Part shown: in pieces, positions 26,477 through 35,478 of the stretch
Layout of the letters: the number at the start of each line of letters is the position of its first letter
How positions within the stretch are numbered: the first letter of the stretch is position 1
From: an uncultured Clostridia bacterium
GTDB taxonomy: Bacteria; Bacillota; Clostridia; Oscillospirales; Ruminococcaceae
DNA length: 64,000 bases
Reading direction: 5' to 3'
Assembly (NCBI GenBank): GCA_947627465.1
Contig: CANQWD010000001.1
Location: 137,500-201,499 of the forward strand
The notes under the pieces: generated by a model
Told to the model about the DNA's origin: nothing
What the model saw: only the letters and a program-made list of their open reading frames with translations
The model's database searches: none
Position numbers and translations under genes: made by a program

Positions 26477-27298
26477 TTATATCGAAATGATTTTTGGATT
26501 AAACACACAATCAATATCGCTGCCAAGCGGATTTCGGGTAACGCCCGCGAATCCGTCCGCCGTTTTTCCGTCAATCGAGATCTCCGCTTTAAACAACGGC
26601 ACAAGAGTCTCCGAGGCTATCGTGCGGCAAGGAACTATACGCAGGGTTTCGGAGAGTTTTCCGTCAAAATAATCGAGCACTTCCCTCGGAGCTATCGGCT
26701 CTATTTTGTCGAATCTGCAAACGATTATCGGTTTTCCCGTAAACATATCGCACAGTCCGTTTCCCGTATCGCAAAGCCCTTTAAGCGTAACGGAGCCGCC
26801 GTTTGCGGAGATCTTGACCTCGCAGATCTTATCGCACTTCAATCGCTTGTCCGCAAAGAACCGCACAAGTCTTACCGCGAAATACGCCGCCGCGGTAAAC
26901 GCCGCGATTGCCGCTATCGGGATGTTGAAATATGCCGTTCCGTTGGAGAACACCATTCCGAGCGGCGCGGCAAATGTCCAAAGCGCAAGCATTACTCCCG
27001 CGAATGTGAAGCTTACGACTAAAAAGAACAGCAGACAGATCAGGAAATCTACGGACTTTTGCTTGCCGAATGCGATAAACACAACAAGCGCGCCTAGCGT
27101 TGTTTTGAACAATACAATGCCAAAAAACGGCAGTTCGGGAAGCAAAATGACAAGCGCGCCCAGCGCTCCGACAAACGCCGCGAGAACGCATCTTCCGCGC
27201 GGACAAACGCGCCGCATTATCATTGCGGAGGCGCGTATCAGAAAGTAGTTTATGTACAAATTCAGAATTATCAGGATATCAACGTAGACCGTCAACAT
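26477..27298 (-). CDS. spoIIGA: Sigma-E processing peptidase SpoIIGA
   Basis: A 273-residue membrane aspartic protease that activates pro-sigma-E during sporulation. Five TM segments occupy about 1-150, and the C-terminal protease domain has the catalytic DTGN at 177-180 in LKGLCDTGNGLCD. This is the normal layout. Upstream ATTATA/TTATAAT-like bases at about 27318 are a possible -10, but I could not confirm 0A boxes. The presence of spoIIGA-sigE makes this organism a spore former. Confidence 0.95.
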   Translation of the reverse strand: MLTVYVDILIILNLYINYFLIRASAMIMRRVCPRGRCVLAAFVGALGALVILLPELPFFGIVLFKTTLGALVVFIAFGKQKSVDFLICLLFFLVVSFTFAGVMLALWTFAAPLGMVFSNGTAYFNIPIAAIAAFTAAAYFAVRLVRFFADKRLKCDKICEVKISANGGSVTLKGLCDTGNGLCDMFTGKPIIVCRFDKIEPIAPREVLDYFDGKLSETLRIVPCRTIASETLVPLFKAEISIDGKTADGFAGVTRNPLGSDIDCVFNPKIISI

Positions 27299-27337
27299 AT
27301 CACCTCCGCTTGTACATATTATTATAATTCAAAGAGG

Positions 27338-27374
27338 ACGAAAAATATGCCGAATTCGGTAGTCGAATTCGGCA
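27338..27374 (-). terminator. Terminator between the small unknown gene and spoIIGA
   Basis: TGCCGAATTCG / CGAATTCGGCA stem with T runs on both strands; on the minus strand it ends the 27396-27767 gene. Confidence 0.8.
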
Positions 27375-27395
27375 ATTTTATTTTGATTTGTGTAA

Positions 27396-27767
27396 TTATT
27401 CGGGATTTTTTATGGAATTCGGTATATTGTCGCAGATACGCTTCCAATCCTCAAGCGTGCACTCCTTAAAAAGCTCTTCCGCTTCGTCGATGTTCGAGTT
27501 AAATTGCTCATGCTCCAGCTTGTTGTAGTCGTGAAGATACATAGCGGCGTATTTGTAACCCTCCTCGACCGAGCAGTCGTTTCCCGAAAAATATCCGTTG
27601 ACTATCTTCATAAAATCCTCGAAATATTCCGGTTCGGCGGTGCTTCCGTCTCCCCAGAGATAAGGGTTAAGACCGCGCATATAGAAAAGAAACTTCTCGC
27701 CGCGCGTTTTGTCTAAATGCTCGTCCAAATAATTGTATATACAAAGCAAGATTTGATATTTTTTCAT
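27396..27767 (-). CDS. Small soluble protein of unknown function
   Basis: A 123-residue acidic, helical protein starting MKKYQILLCIYNYLDEHLDK, with GLNPYLWGDGSTAEPEYF in the middle and a KNPE end. No signal peptide or TM helix. I chose ATG 27767 because AGAGGAC is just upstream; the frame can extend to 27938 but that part covers hairpins and low-quality sequence. I do not recognise the family. Terminators lie on both sides, so it is probably monocistronic. Confidence 0.6.
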   Translation of the reverse strand: MKKYQILLCIYNYLDEHLDKTRGEKFLFYMRGLNPYLWGDGSTAEPEYFEDFMKIVNGYFSGNDCSVEEGYKYAAMYLHDYNKLEHEQFNSNIDEAEELFKECTLEDWKRICDNIPNSIKNPE

Positions 27768-27785
27768 AATGTCCTCTTTTTGATT

Positions 27786-27811
27786 TTCCCCGCCTTGCGG
27801 CGGGGAAAAGT
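27786..27811. terminator. Hairpin between prfC and the small unknown gene
   Basis: TTTTCCCCGCC-TTGC-GGCGGGGAAAA; strong stem without a clear T tract on the minus strand. Confidence 0.5.
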
Positions 27812-27947
27812 GTTTATTTATTCTTTCTGCTGTAGGGCAATGGGAACAGCGCTTTTTGTTCTTTCCGCTGTAAGGGGTACGGCTTTTTGTAAATTCACCG
27901 TTCGAGGCATGAAGATGTGTTTTCTTTTCTGCAATCAACCGTGAAAA

Positions 27948-29552
27948 TCAATCTCTGTTAAATTCCGCAAACTCCAAGCCCTCGTTTTTGTCGAGCGCCC
28001 ATTTGATGTTCCACTCGCTTGTGAAGATAAGCAGATAGTTCTCCTTAACGTCCTGAATAAGTTTGGTGTCGGACGTGAGTATCAGCTTTTGAAGCTCGTC
28101 CAAGCCGCCCTCAAGGTGTTTTTCGCTTGTTATCCAGCGAATGTATTCGTAGGACAGATCCTCTCGGATAATATCGACGTTGTATTCGTTCTTCAGGCGG
28201 TATTCAAGAACCTCGAATTGAAGCACTCCGACAACGCCTACGATAACCTCCTCAAAGCCCGTCTGCGGCTCGGAGAATATCTGTATCGCGCCCTCTTGCG
28301 CTATCTGCGTAGTTCCCTTGATGAACTGCTTGCGCTTCAGTGTGTCTTTTGGGCGAACTCTCGCGAAATGTTCGGGTGCGAACGTAGGAATGCCCTCAAA
28401 CGTTACCTTTTTCTTCGGAGCGCAAAGCGTATCGCCGATAGAGAAAACGCCCGGGTCGAAAACGCCCATAATATCGCCCGCATAAGCCTCGGAAATGACC
28501 TCGCGGTCGTTCGCCATGATCTGCTGCGGCTGTGAAAGGCGCATGGTTCTGTTGTTTTGAACGTGCAGTACTTCCATATCCTTGTCGAATTTTCCGCTGA
28601 CTATACGCATAAACGCCACTCTGTCGCGGTGCGCCTTGTTCATATTTGCTTGAATTTTAAAAACGAACGCCGAGAAATTTTCGTCAAACGGGTCTACAAC
28701 GCCCTCGGCGGTGTTTCGGGGCAAGGGGGGAGGGGTCATTTTAAGGAAGTTTTCGAGGAACGGTTCCACGCCGAAATTCGTAAGCGCCGATCCGAAAAAT
28801 ACGGGCGATAATTTTCCCGAGTTTACCAAACCCGCGTCAAATTCTTCGGAAGCGCCGTCCAAAAGTTCCACGTCGTCTTTTAAATTGTTATAATTCGTCT
28901 GCCCGATAAGCTCCGATAAATTTTCGTCGTTTAAGTCGACCTCGGTTTTCGCGACTTCTTTCGTGCCGCCGTTGGCTTCAAACGAAAGAATGTGACGGTG
29001 CTCGCGGTCGTAAACTCCTTTAAATTCCTTGCCCGAACCAATAGGCCAGTTGACGGGATAGGTCTTTATTCCAAGCTCGTTTTCGATCTCGTCAAGCAAG
29101 TCGAACGGGTTGCGCGCTTCTCTGTCCATTTTGTTTATGAACGTGAAGATCGGAATATTTCGCAAAGTGCAGACCTTAAAGAGCTTGCGCGTCTGATTTT
29201 CAACGCCCTTTGCCGCGTCGATAACCATGACCGCCGAATCCGCCGCCATAAGCGTGCGGTAAGTGTCCTCGGAGAAGTCTTGGTGTCCCGGCGTGTCGAG
29301 AATATTTATACAATAACCCTCGTAGTTGAACTGCATGACCGACGAGGTTACGGAAATTCCGCGCTGCTTTTCGATCTCCATCCAGTCGGAGGTTGCGTGG
29401 CGTGCGTTTTTCTTGCCCTTGACCGCTCCCGCCATCGCGATTGCTCCGCCGTACAGCAGAAACTTCTCGGTGAGCGTGGTTTTGCCCGCGTCGGGGTGAG
29501 AGATGATAGCGAACGTTCTGCGTTTTTCTATCTCGCTTTTTAAATCAGCCAT
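27948..29552 (-). CDS. prfC: Peptide chain release factor 3
   Basis: A 534-residue translational GTPase that recycles RF1/RF2 after peptide release. The P-loop SHPDAGKTT is at 18-26, G2 RGISVTSSV follows, and G3/G4 are DTPGHQDF and NKMDREARNPFDLLDEIENE. The C-terminal domains include EHFARVRPKDTLKRKQF and the RF3-specific VVGVLQFEVLEYRLKNEY. Full length. Start ATG 29552 with AAGGAAG upstream. No adjacent partner required. Confidence 0.95.
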   Translation of the reverse strand: MADLKSEIEKRRTFAIISHPDAGKTTLTEKFLLYGGAIAMAGAVKGKKNARHATSDWMEIEKQRGISVTSSVMQFNYEGYCINILDTPGHQDFSEDTYRTLMAADSAVMVIDAAKGVENQTRKLFKVCTLRNIPIFTFINKMDREARNPFDLLDEIENELGIKTYPVNWPIGSGKEFKGVYDREHRHILSFEANGGTKEVAKTEVDLNDENLSELIGQTNYNNLKDDVELLDGASEEFDAGLVNSGKLSPVFFGSALTNFGVEPFLENFLKMTPPPLPRNTAEGVVDPFDENFSAFVFKIQANMNKAHRDRVAFMRIVSGKFDKDMEVLHVQNNRTMRLSQPQQIMANDREVISEAYAGDIMGVFDPGVFSIGDTLCAPKKKVTFEGIPTFAPEHFARVRPKDTLKRKQFIKGTTQIAQEGAIQIFSEPQTGFEEVIVGVVGVLQFEVLEYRLKNEYNVDIIREDLSYEYIRWITSEKHLEGGLDELQKLILTSDTKLIQDVKENYLLIFTSEWNIKWALDKNEGLEFAEFNRD

Positions 29553-29585
29553 TATAAATTCTTCCTTTTTGTGAATTGTGAAAAT

Positions 29586-30701
29586 TTAGGCGCTTTTGGA
29601 GTTTTCGTTTTCCCCAAGCTCGTCAAGGTTTACGCTGTCGGGCGCGACGATACCGCGCTTTTTGAGCGTCATCAAATGCGCTATGCCGACCAATATCGGC
29701 AGATAGAACGTGAAAATTCTCCAGAGCATGGTTGCCGCGCCCGTGTAATCGCCGAAGATCTTATTGAAAAATCCCGCATAGCCAAGCTCGGCGGCGCCCA
29801 TTGCTCCCGGAAGCGGCATGAACGACGAAAACATTTGAACATACGCCTGATAGTTAATAATGCGGAACCAGTGCATATCCGGCTCGGGGAAAAATCCGCG
29901 GTAAAGCAGATATGAGATGTTTAGATAAAGCAGCAATTGAATACTTGTGAAAATAAGCCCTTTGAGTATCACGCCCGCGTTTTTCTTGATAAACGCGAAA
30001 TTGTTATGAAATTTGTTTACCTCCCGCGTAAAATACAGCCGCCAATGCATCGGATTTTTTACGATACGCATTTTTGTAAGCAAACTGATTATTCCGTTCG
30101 CGGCTTTTACCGTGCCGTTTTTCCAAAGCGCAATCATCAGCAGAAAGACGATAACACCCGTGTTTATGGCGAAGCCTATAAGAACAAACGGCATAAGACC
30201 GCCCTCTATAAGCATTTTACCTTCGGTTTTTAAACCCGTTGTCAGCGTTATCACGGAATACATCGTAAGCACGAACTGGTAGACGATAAACCGCGACAGC
30301 AAAGCCGTAAGCGCGTTTCCGAGAGGTACGCCGAACTTAACGAAATAGAAAGCCTGCATTGGCTGTCCGCCCGAAGCGCACGGCGTTATGGAGTTGAAAT
30401 ACTGTCCCATTATCGTGTCGTACCAAGTGTCACGAAAACGCGCTGCCGGACACAGCGGCTTTAGTATAACGTGGATGGTCGCCGATTCGCAAAGCCAATA
30501 ACCGAACATTGTCAATACGCACAGCCCGAGATAAAACGGGTTCACGTTCTTCATCGCGTTGAATATTTTATCGGGTTTGTCCACAAGAAACAGGAACGCG
30601 AGAAGTATCACAAACGACGCGAGACATAATATAAGGTTGCCTTTGCTGCTTTTTTTCTTCTTTTTTACCTGATTAGTTGAATTGTTAGAATTGTTTTTCA
30701 T
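29586..30701 (-). CDS. Lysylphosphatidylglycerol synthase TM-region protein (YbhN/UPF0104 type)
   Basis: A 371-residue membrane protein with about eight TM helices, beginning after a basic N-terminus (KKKKKSSKGNL). It contains ESATIHVILKPL, the family signature GQYFNSITPCASGGQPMQAFYF and LPGAMGAAELGYAGFF. These match the flippase-like domain of LPG synthase, found alone in many bacteria as possible lipid or polyprenol flippases. Substrate unknown. It precedes prfC by 33 bases on the same strand. Confidence 0.88.
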   Translation of the reverse strand: MKNNSNNSTNQVKKKKKSSKGNLILCLASFVILLAFLFLVDKPDKIFNAMKNVNPFYLGLCVLTMFGYWLCESATIHVILKPLCPAARFRDTWYDTIMGQYFNSITPCASGGQPMQAFYFVKFGVPLGNALTALLSRFIVYQFVLTMYSVITLTTGLKTEGKMLIEGGLMPFVLIGFAINTGVIVFLLMIALWKNGTVKAANGIISLLTKMRIVKNPMHWRLYFTREVNKFHNNFAFIKKNAGVILKGLIFTSIQLLLYLNISYLLYRGFFPEPDMHWFRIINYQAYVQMFSSFMPLPGAMGAAELGYAGFFNKIFGDYTGAATMLWRIFTFYLPILVGIAHLMTLKKRGIVAPDSVNLDELGENENSKSA

Positions 30702-30898
30702 AAAAATACCCCATAGTTTTCCGACGCATACTATATTATTATAATGTTTTTTTCACATTTTGTCAATAGCAAAATTACGTTTTTTTAATTTTTCGCGCTT
30801 CGCCGCAAAATATCTGCTTGCGGGTGGTTCGGTAAAACGTTAATATTATGTAATTTGCGCAAAAATTCCCCAAAAAACAAATTTTTTATTTAACTAAC

Positions 30899-30927
30899 TT
30901 GACTTTTTTAGAAAAAAGTGGTATAAT
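30899..30927 (+). promoter_or_regulatory. Promoter of aspS
   Basis: TTGACT, 17-base spacer, TATAAT; the leader is about 70 bases and shows no T-box motif. The 298-base gap before aspS otherwise contains only AT-rich sequence. Confidence 0.7.
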
Positions 30928-30999
30928 AAATCATTGAGTGTAATAAGGTAATGTAATTTCCTAATTTTTACAATATATTCTTGAAAGGATTGAATAGAA

Positions 31000-32775
31000 G
31001 TGTTCAGAGAAAATGAATACCGCACGCAGTACTGCAACGCGGTAAGCGAAAACGATATCGGAAAAAAAGTCCGCGCGGCGGGTTGGGTCGCGAATATCCG
31101 CGACCACGGCGGCATTATGTTCGTGGATCTGCGCGACCATTACGGCGAGGTGCAGATAGTTTTCCATAACGAAAGCCTGCTTGAGGGTATCCATAAGGAG
31201 TGCGCCGTTTCTATCGCGGGCACTGTCTTGAAGCGCGACGAGAGCACATACAATGACAAGATCGCTACGGGTACCGTTGAGATCGAGGCGGAGGAAGTGA
31301 AAATTCTCGGCAAGGTGACGGAAACTCTGCCGTTTGAAACGGACGAAAGCAAGAAAACCAAAGAAGATCTGCGCTTGAAATACCGCTATCTTGATTTGCG
31401 CAACCCGAAAGTTCACAACAATATCGTGTTCCGTTCGCAAGTTATCTCGTTTTTGCGCCAAAAGATGAGCGATATGGGCTTTTTGGAGCTTCAAACGCCG
31501 ATACTTTCCACATCTTCTCCCGAGGGTGCGCGTGACTACCTTATCCCAAGCCGCAAGCACCACGGAAAATTCTACGCTCTGCCGCAAGCTCCGCAGATCT
31601 TTAAGCAGATCTATATGGTGTCGGGATTTGACAAATATTTCCAGATAGCGCCTTGTTTCCGCGACGAGGACGCCCGCGCCGACCGCTCTCCGGGCGAGTT
31701 CTATCAGCTCGATTTTGAGATGTCGTTCGCTACTCAGGAGGACGTTTTCGCGGTCGCCGAGGAAGTGCTTTCGGAGACATTCGCGAAGTTCTCCGACAAA
31801 GCGGTAAGCCCCGCGCCGTTCCGCAGAATTCCTTATGAGGAAGCAATGCTGACTTACGGCTCGGATAAGCCCGATCTTCGCAATCCGTTGGTTATAAAGG
31901 AATTGTCAGATCTGTTCGTTGACAGCGATTTCAAGCCGTTCTGCAACAAGACCGTGCGCGGTATCCGCGTTCCGAAAATGGCTTCTCAAAGCAAGAGCTT
32001 CTTCAAGAATATGGAGGACTTCGCGGTAAACGAGGTCGGCATGAAAGGCTTGGGCTACTTCAAAGTTGAGGAGGGCGAGGACGGAAGAAAGTTCAAGTAC
32101 AACGGTCCTATAGATAAGTTCCTCAACGACGAACAGCGCGATGAACTTGCAAATCGCTGTGAATTGGAAGTCGGCGACGTGCTGTACTTTATCGCCGACA
32201 GTAAGAAAAACGCGCCGAAGTTCGCGGGACAGATAAGAAACGAAGTCGCGAAGCGAATGAATTTGATCGACGAGAGCCGCTTTGAGCTGTGCTTTATCGT
32301 TGATTTTCCGATGTACGAGCTTGACGAGGAGACGGGCAAGATAATCTTCACGCACAACCCGTTCTCAATGCCGCAGGGCGGATTGGACGCGCTTTTAAAC
32401 AAAGACCCGCTCAATATTCTCGCGTATCAGTACGATATCGTATGCAACGGCGTGGAGTTGTCGTCGGGCGCGGTTCGCAACCACGACCTTGACATAATGA
32501 TAAAAGCCTTTGAAATAGCGGGCTACACCGAGGAGGACGTGGCGAGCAAATTCGGCGCTCTTTACAACGCGTTTAAATTCGGTGCGCCGCCTCACGCGGG
32601 AATGGCTCCCGGCGTTGACAGAATGATAATGCTTCTGCTCGGCGAGGAGAGTATCCGCGAGGTCATTGCTTTCCCGCTCAACTCCAACGCGCAGGATATG
32701 CTTCTCGGTGCGCCTACCGAGGTTACGGAACAGCAGCTCCGCGAGGTTCATATTAAAGTAAGAAAACAGATGTAA
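31000..32775 (+). CDS. aspS: Aspartate-tRNA ligase
   Basis: A 591-residue class II aminoacyl-tRNA synthetase with an N-terminal anticodon-binding OB domain (1-110) and a bacterial GAD insertion at about 290-420. Motif 2 is FRDEDARADRSPGEFYQLD, and motif 3 is GAPPHAGMAPGVDRMIMLL. The start is GTG 31000 with GAAAGGA upstream. Size is normal. Because no gatCAB genes are in the window, I cannot tell whether it also charges tRNA-Asn. A terminator follows 10 bases after the stop. Confidence 0.97.
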   Translation: MFRENEYRTQYCNAVSENDIGKKVRAAGWVANIRDHGGIMFVDLRDHYGEVQIVFHNESLLEGIHKECAVSIAGTVLKRDESTYNDKIATGTVEIEAEEVKILGKVTETLPFETDESKKTKEDLRLKYRYLDLRNPKVHNNIVFRSQVISFLRQKMSDMGFLELQTPILSTSSPEGARDYLIPSRKHHGKFYALPQAPQIFKQIYMVSGFDKYFQIAPCFRDEDARADRSPGEFYQLDFEMSFATQEDVFAVAEEVLSETFAKFSDKAVSPAPFRRIPYEEAMLTYGSDKPDLRNPLVIKELSDLFVDSDFKPFCNKTVRGIRVPKMASQSKSFFKNMEDFAVNEVGMKGLGYFKVEEGEDGRKFKYNGPIDKFLNDEQRDELANRCELEVGDVLYFIADSKKNAPKFAGQIRNEVAKRMNLIDESRFELCFIVDFPMYELDEETGKIIFTHNPFSMPQGGLDALLNKDPLNILAYQYDIVCNGVELSSGAVRNHDLDIMIKAFEIAGYTEEDVASKFGALYNAFKFGAPPHAGMAPGVDRMIMLLLGEESIREVIAFPLNSNAQDMLLGAPTEVTEQQLREVHIKVRKQM

Positions 32776-32785
32776 ATTTGATAAA

Positions 32786-32817
32786 ATCTCCCCACTGAAA
32801 GGCGGGGAGATACTTTT
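32786..32817 (+). terminator. Terminator of aspS
   Basis: ATCTCCCC / GGGGAGAT stem with a short T-rich tail, six bases before the next gene. Confidence 0.6.
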
Positions 32818-32822
32818 GAAAA

Positions 32823-33752
32823 ATGAAAAAAATCATACCGATCTTATGTGCGGCAATTCTTGTCGGGGGAATGACGTTTGCCGCCGAATTTCTGAACAAC
32901 CGCGAGATAATTTTCCCCGAAATAGCAGCGATAGCAGTAGGCGCGTTGGTATCGCCGAAATTCTCGTGGAACGCGAATAAATTGCGAATTTTCGCTTACA
33001 TAAGCTTTTGCGCCTGCCTTGGAGTTGCGATAGTGAAGTGGCTGCCGCTGCCTGTTTGGGCGCAGATGATAATTGCGTTCATTTTGGCGCAAATTCTTCT
33101 GGTGAATTCCAAAACCTCGTTCGCGCCGATGATAAGCGCCGCCGTGCTTCCCGTAATGCTCCAAACCGAAACGCCCGTTTACATTGCGTCCGCCGTAATT
33201 CTCACCGCGCTTATTTTGTTGTGCAGAATTGCTCTGGAAAAAGGGAAACTCCTCGAAAAGAACGAGTTTGCGCCGCTTCCTAAGCCAAATCGGGTTGTTT
33301 ACAAAAATGTATTGTTCCGCACGTTATTCGCGGCGGCAATGATAGTTCCGTCTTTGTTTCTTGACTTTAAATTCGCGGTAGCGCCGCCGCTTTTGGTGGC
33401 TTTCGCGGAATTTTCCAACCCGAAGTCCAAGGCGCGTAACGTCCCCGTAAAAGCCGTCGCGCTTATCTCTGTTTGCGGATTTTTCGGCGCGGCTCTGCGG
33501 TACGTATTCTGCATAAACCGCAGCATTCTGCCGCTTTACGCCGTTGCCGTGATAACGATCTTGTGCGTTATTGCGCTGATGAACGCGTTTCGGCTTTTTA
33601 TACCGCCCGCGGGAGCGATCTCAATTTTAGCCATGCTTATCCCCGAGAGTGCTGTAACGATATTTCCGCTGCAAATTCTTGTGGGAACAACGATAATCAT
33701 GCTGATCTCAAAGCTCTTTTTCAAAGAAAAGAGGATATCGGACAAGCAATAA
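32823..33752 (+). CDS. HPP-like integral membrane protein
   Basis: A 309-residue protein with about nine hydrophobic segments and few charged residues. EIIFPEIAAIAVGALVSPK near the N-terminus and FIPPAGAISILAMLIP near the C-terminus resemble HPP-family (DUF2585-like) membrane proteins that have repeated 4-TM units. The family call is tentative; transport is the likely role. The gene starts just after the aspS terminator and ends at a bidirectional terminator. Translation start has no strong ribosome-binding site. Confidence 0.55.
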   Translation: MKKIIPILCAAILVGGMTFAAEFLNNREIIFPEIAAIAVGALVSPKFSWNANKLRIFAYISFCACLGVAIVKWLPLPVWAQMIIAFILAQILLVNSKTSFAPMISAAVLPVMLQTETPVYIASAVILTALILLCRIALEKGKLLEKNEFAPLPKPNRVVYKNVLFRTLFAAAMIVPSLFLDFKFAVAPPLLVAFAEFSNPKSKARNVPVKAVALISVCGFFGAALRYVFCINRSILPLYAVAVITILCVIALMNAFRLFIPPAGAISILAMLIPESAVTIFPLQILVGTTIIMLISKLFFKEKRISDKQ

Positions 33753-33755
33753 AAA

Positions 33756-33787
33756 TTCCCCCGCCATTGGCGGGGGAAACGTTTTTT
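33756..33787. terminator. Bidirectional terminator
   Basis: TTCCCCCGCC / GGCGGGGGAA stem followed by GTTTTTT on the plus strand; minus strand carries TTTTT as well. Confidence 0.85.
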
Positions 33788-33793
33788 GATGAT

Positions 33794-35194
33794 TTACTTG
33801 ACCGCGATACCCGAGATGTAGAAGTTTGCGGTGCCCTCTTGGGATTTCGGTGCGATCTTGAGCGTGTGCTTGCCCGCGGCGAGACCGTCCGCGATTTTCG
33901 CTATCTCAACGTGCGAGGTCTTTCCGTCGGGAGAAGTAGAGTCAATAGTCGTTTTAAGTTCGTCGTCTACAAAAATATCGGCTTTTGCTCCGAATTTTCC
34001 TTGCATAACGAACAGCAGTCTTACTTCCGAACCCTCAAATTCAATTTCGGCAGCGTCCGTGTCGGCAAACGTGCCTTCCTTGTTTTTTACCATCCAGTTG
34101 CTGCCGAAGCTTGCGTAAGTGCTTTCCTGCAGAGTAAAGCAGCCGGGCGTTTTGGGCGTGATATCCTTTGCCGCAGTGAACTTCAGCGTTTCGAGATCGG
34201 TGCCCGCAGTATCTGCGGAGAGATCGCTTTCAGCGCCGCTTATGTTGTCAACGTCGTCAATTACGGACTGTAAATAATTGGTGATAAGGTTTGAAAGCAA
34301 AGCGTGTCCCGCAACATTGGGGTGAATGTCGTCGTCGGAAATGTCTTTCCAAGTGATATATTTATTTTCGATAACGTTCAGGATAACGTCCTTGTAGGAA
34401 ATGAACGGAATATCAAACTTCTTCGCGATATCTCCGTGAACGTCGCCGACGCTTGTGCCGTCCTCTTTCGTCATTCCGATAGCTACGACCGCGGGTGCGC
34501 TTGAGGAATTCCACAGCTTTCTGATAAGCGCGGCATAGCTTTCCTTATAAAGGTCTGCGAAGTCCGCAATGTCATTTACCGCAAACTCGGTGAATACGAG
34601 GTCGGGATTTTTGGAGATAACGTCGTTCTCAACGCGCGAAACTCCGAAAATAGAATCGGTAGCGCCGATTCCCGCGTTCACATAATTGATCTTCGCGCCC
34701 GAGAACTTCTCTTGCAGCCAGTTGGTCGTGAGCTTTGCGTAGCACAGGTCGTCGCCCGCCGAGGTGCCGTTCGTAATGGAACCGCCGATATAAGCTACGG
34801 TCACTTCCTCGTTAGCCTGCAATTTCTTTATCACTTTTGCGAGACGAACCTTGTTGCCCTCGTTATAGCGGGAACGCGCGATCATCGCGGGAGTAAGCTC
34901 GCCGCCGAGCGTGTAGGGCGTGTCCTCGGGAATAGAGGTGACTTCGGAAACCGCTTCGCTTTCTGTATTTGAAACAGCAGAGCTTTCGTTTGGAGCGGAG
35001 CTTGCGTTTGAAGCGGAGCTTGCGCCGCTTTCCGCTGTACTGTCGGCGGAGCTTGCCGCGCCGCTGCTTTGAGCCGATGATGTGGGCGCAGAATCACTTG
35101 ATGTGTTTTTGTCGCCGCAAGCCGTCATTGAAAGCAAAACCGCCGCGCAGACGGAGATTGCGGTTACTTTTTTCAAAATGTTTTTGTTTCTCAT
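33794..35194 (-). CDS. Secreted SGNH/GDSL-family hydrolase lipoprotein
   Basis: A 466-residue lipoprotein with signal peptide to C26 (LLSMTAC), a Ser/Ala-rich linker (27-90) and an SGNH hydrolase domain. Block I is YIGGSIT with catalytic S139; block II is NAGIGATDS; block III is EFAVND with N207; block V is DDIH with D288/H291. A beta-rich domain from about 345 resembles a carbohydrate-binding module. Such enzymes deacetylate surface or plant polysaccharides, but the substrate here is not known. AGGAG lies before the ATG. Confidence 0.85.
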   Translation of the reverse strand: MRNKNILKKVTAISVCAAVLLSMTACGDKNTSSDSAPTSSAQSSGAASSADSTAESGASSASNASSAPNESSAVSNTESEAVSEVTSIPEDTPYTLGGELTPAMIARSRYNEGNKVRLAKVIKKLQANEEVTVAYIGGSITNGTSAGDDLCYAKLTTNWLQEKFSGAKINYVNAGIGATDSIFGVSRVENDVISKNPDLVFTEFAVNDIADFADLYKESYAALIRKLWNSSSAPAVVAIGMTKEDGTSVGDVHGDIAKKFDIPFISYKDVILNVIENKYITWKDISDDDIHPNVAGHALLSNLITNYLQSVIDDVDNISGAESDLSADTAGTDLETLKFTAAKDITPKTPGCFTLQESTYASFGSNWMVKNKEGTFADTDAAEIEFEGSEVRLLFVMQGKFGAKADIFVDDELKTTIDSTSPDGKTSHVEIAKIADGLAAGKHTLKIAPKSQEGTANFYISGIAVK

Positions 35195-35232
35195 TTTTTT
35201 CTCCTTTTTATTTTTTTATAGATGCCCTTTAT

Positions 35233-35412
35233 TTAAGGCAACACCGCACAAAGACCGCCCTACGGGCTTTGCCGCCCGCTTGCTTGCAAATTTTCCGTCA
35301 TTTTTGCCCAAAATCTCCTCATAGGCGCCAGCATTATTCGTCGATTTTGTGCAATCTGACGAAAAATTAGGCGATGCAATCGGACGACAATCTCTGTGCG
35401 GTGTTGCCTTAA
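35233..35412. repeat. MITE-like element A
   Basis: 180 bases with terminal inverted repeats TTAAGGCAACACCGCACAAAG and CTNTGTGCGGTGTTGCCTTAA. The interior includes CTTGCAAATTTTCCGTCATT, which also occurs (reversed) in element B and in partial form in element C. No open frame of meaning. It fills most of the 284-base gap before the SGNH gene. Confidence 0.85.
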
Positions 35413-35478
35413 TTAAGGAAGCCCTGATCAAATCGGGGTATGCAAATAGCGCCGCAGATTTAATCAGCACTTCTTTAA
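35413..35478. repeat. Second inverted-repeat element abutting element A
   Basis: About 66 bases with imperfect 22-base ends: TTAAGGAAGCCCTGATCAAATC and (reverse) TTAAAGAAGTGCTGATTAAATC, five mismatches or fewer. It begins right after element A and ends at the stop codon of the GNAT gene. Confidence 0.65.

Noticed and set aside
27299..27360. Spo0A boxes in front of spoIIGA
   Set aside because: AGTCGAA-like strings occur, but they are within the terminator palindrome and lack the expected spacing.
33473..34273. 266-codon plus-strand open frame spanning the HPP-like and SGNH genes
   Set aside because: It crosses a strong bidirectional terminator and lies antisense to the SGNH gene.
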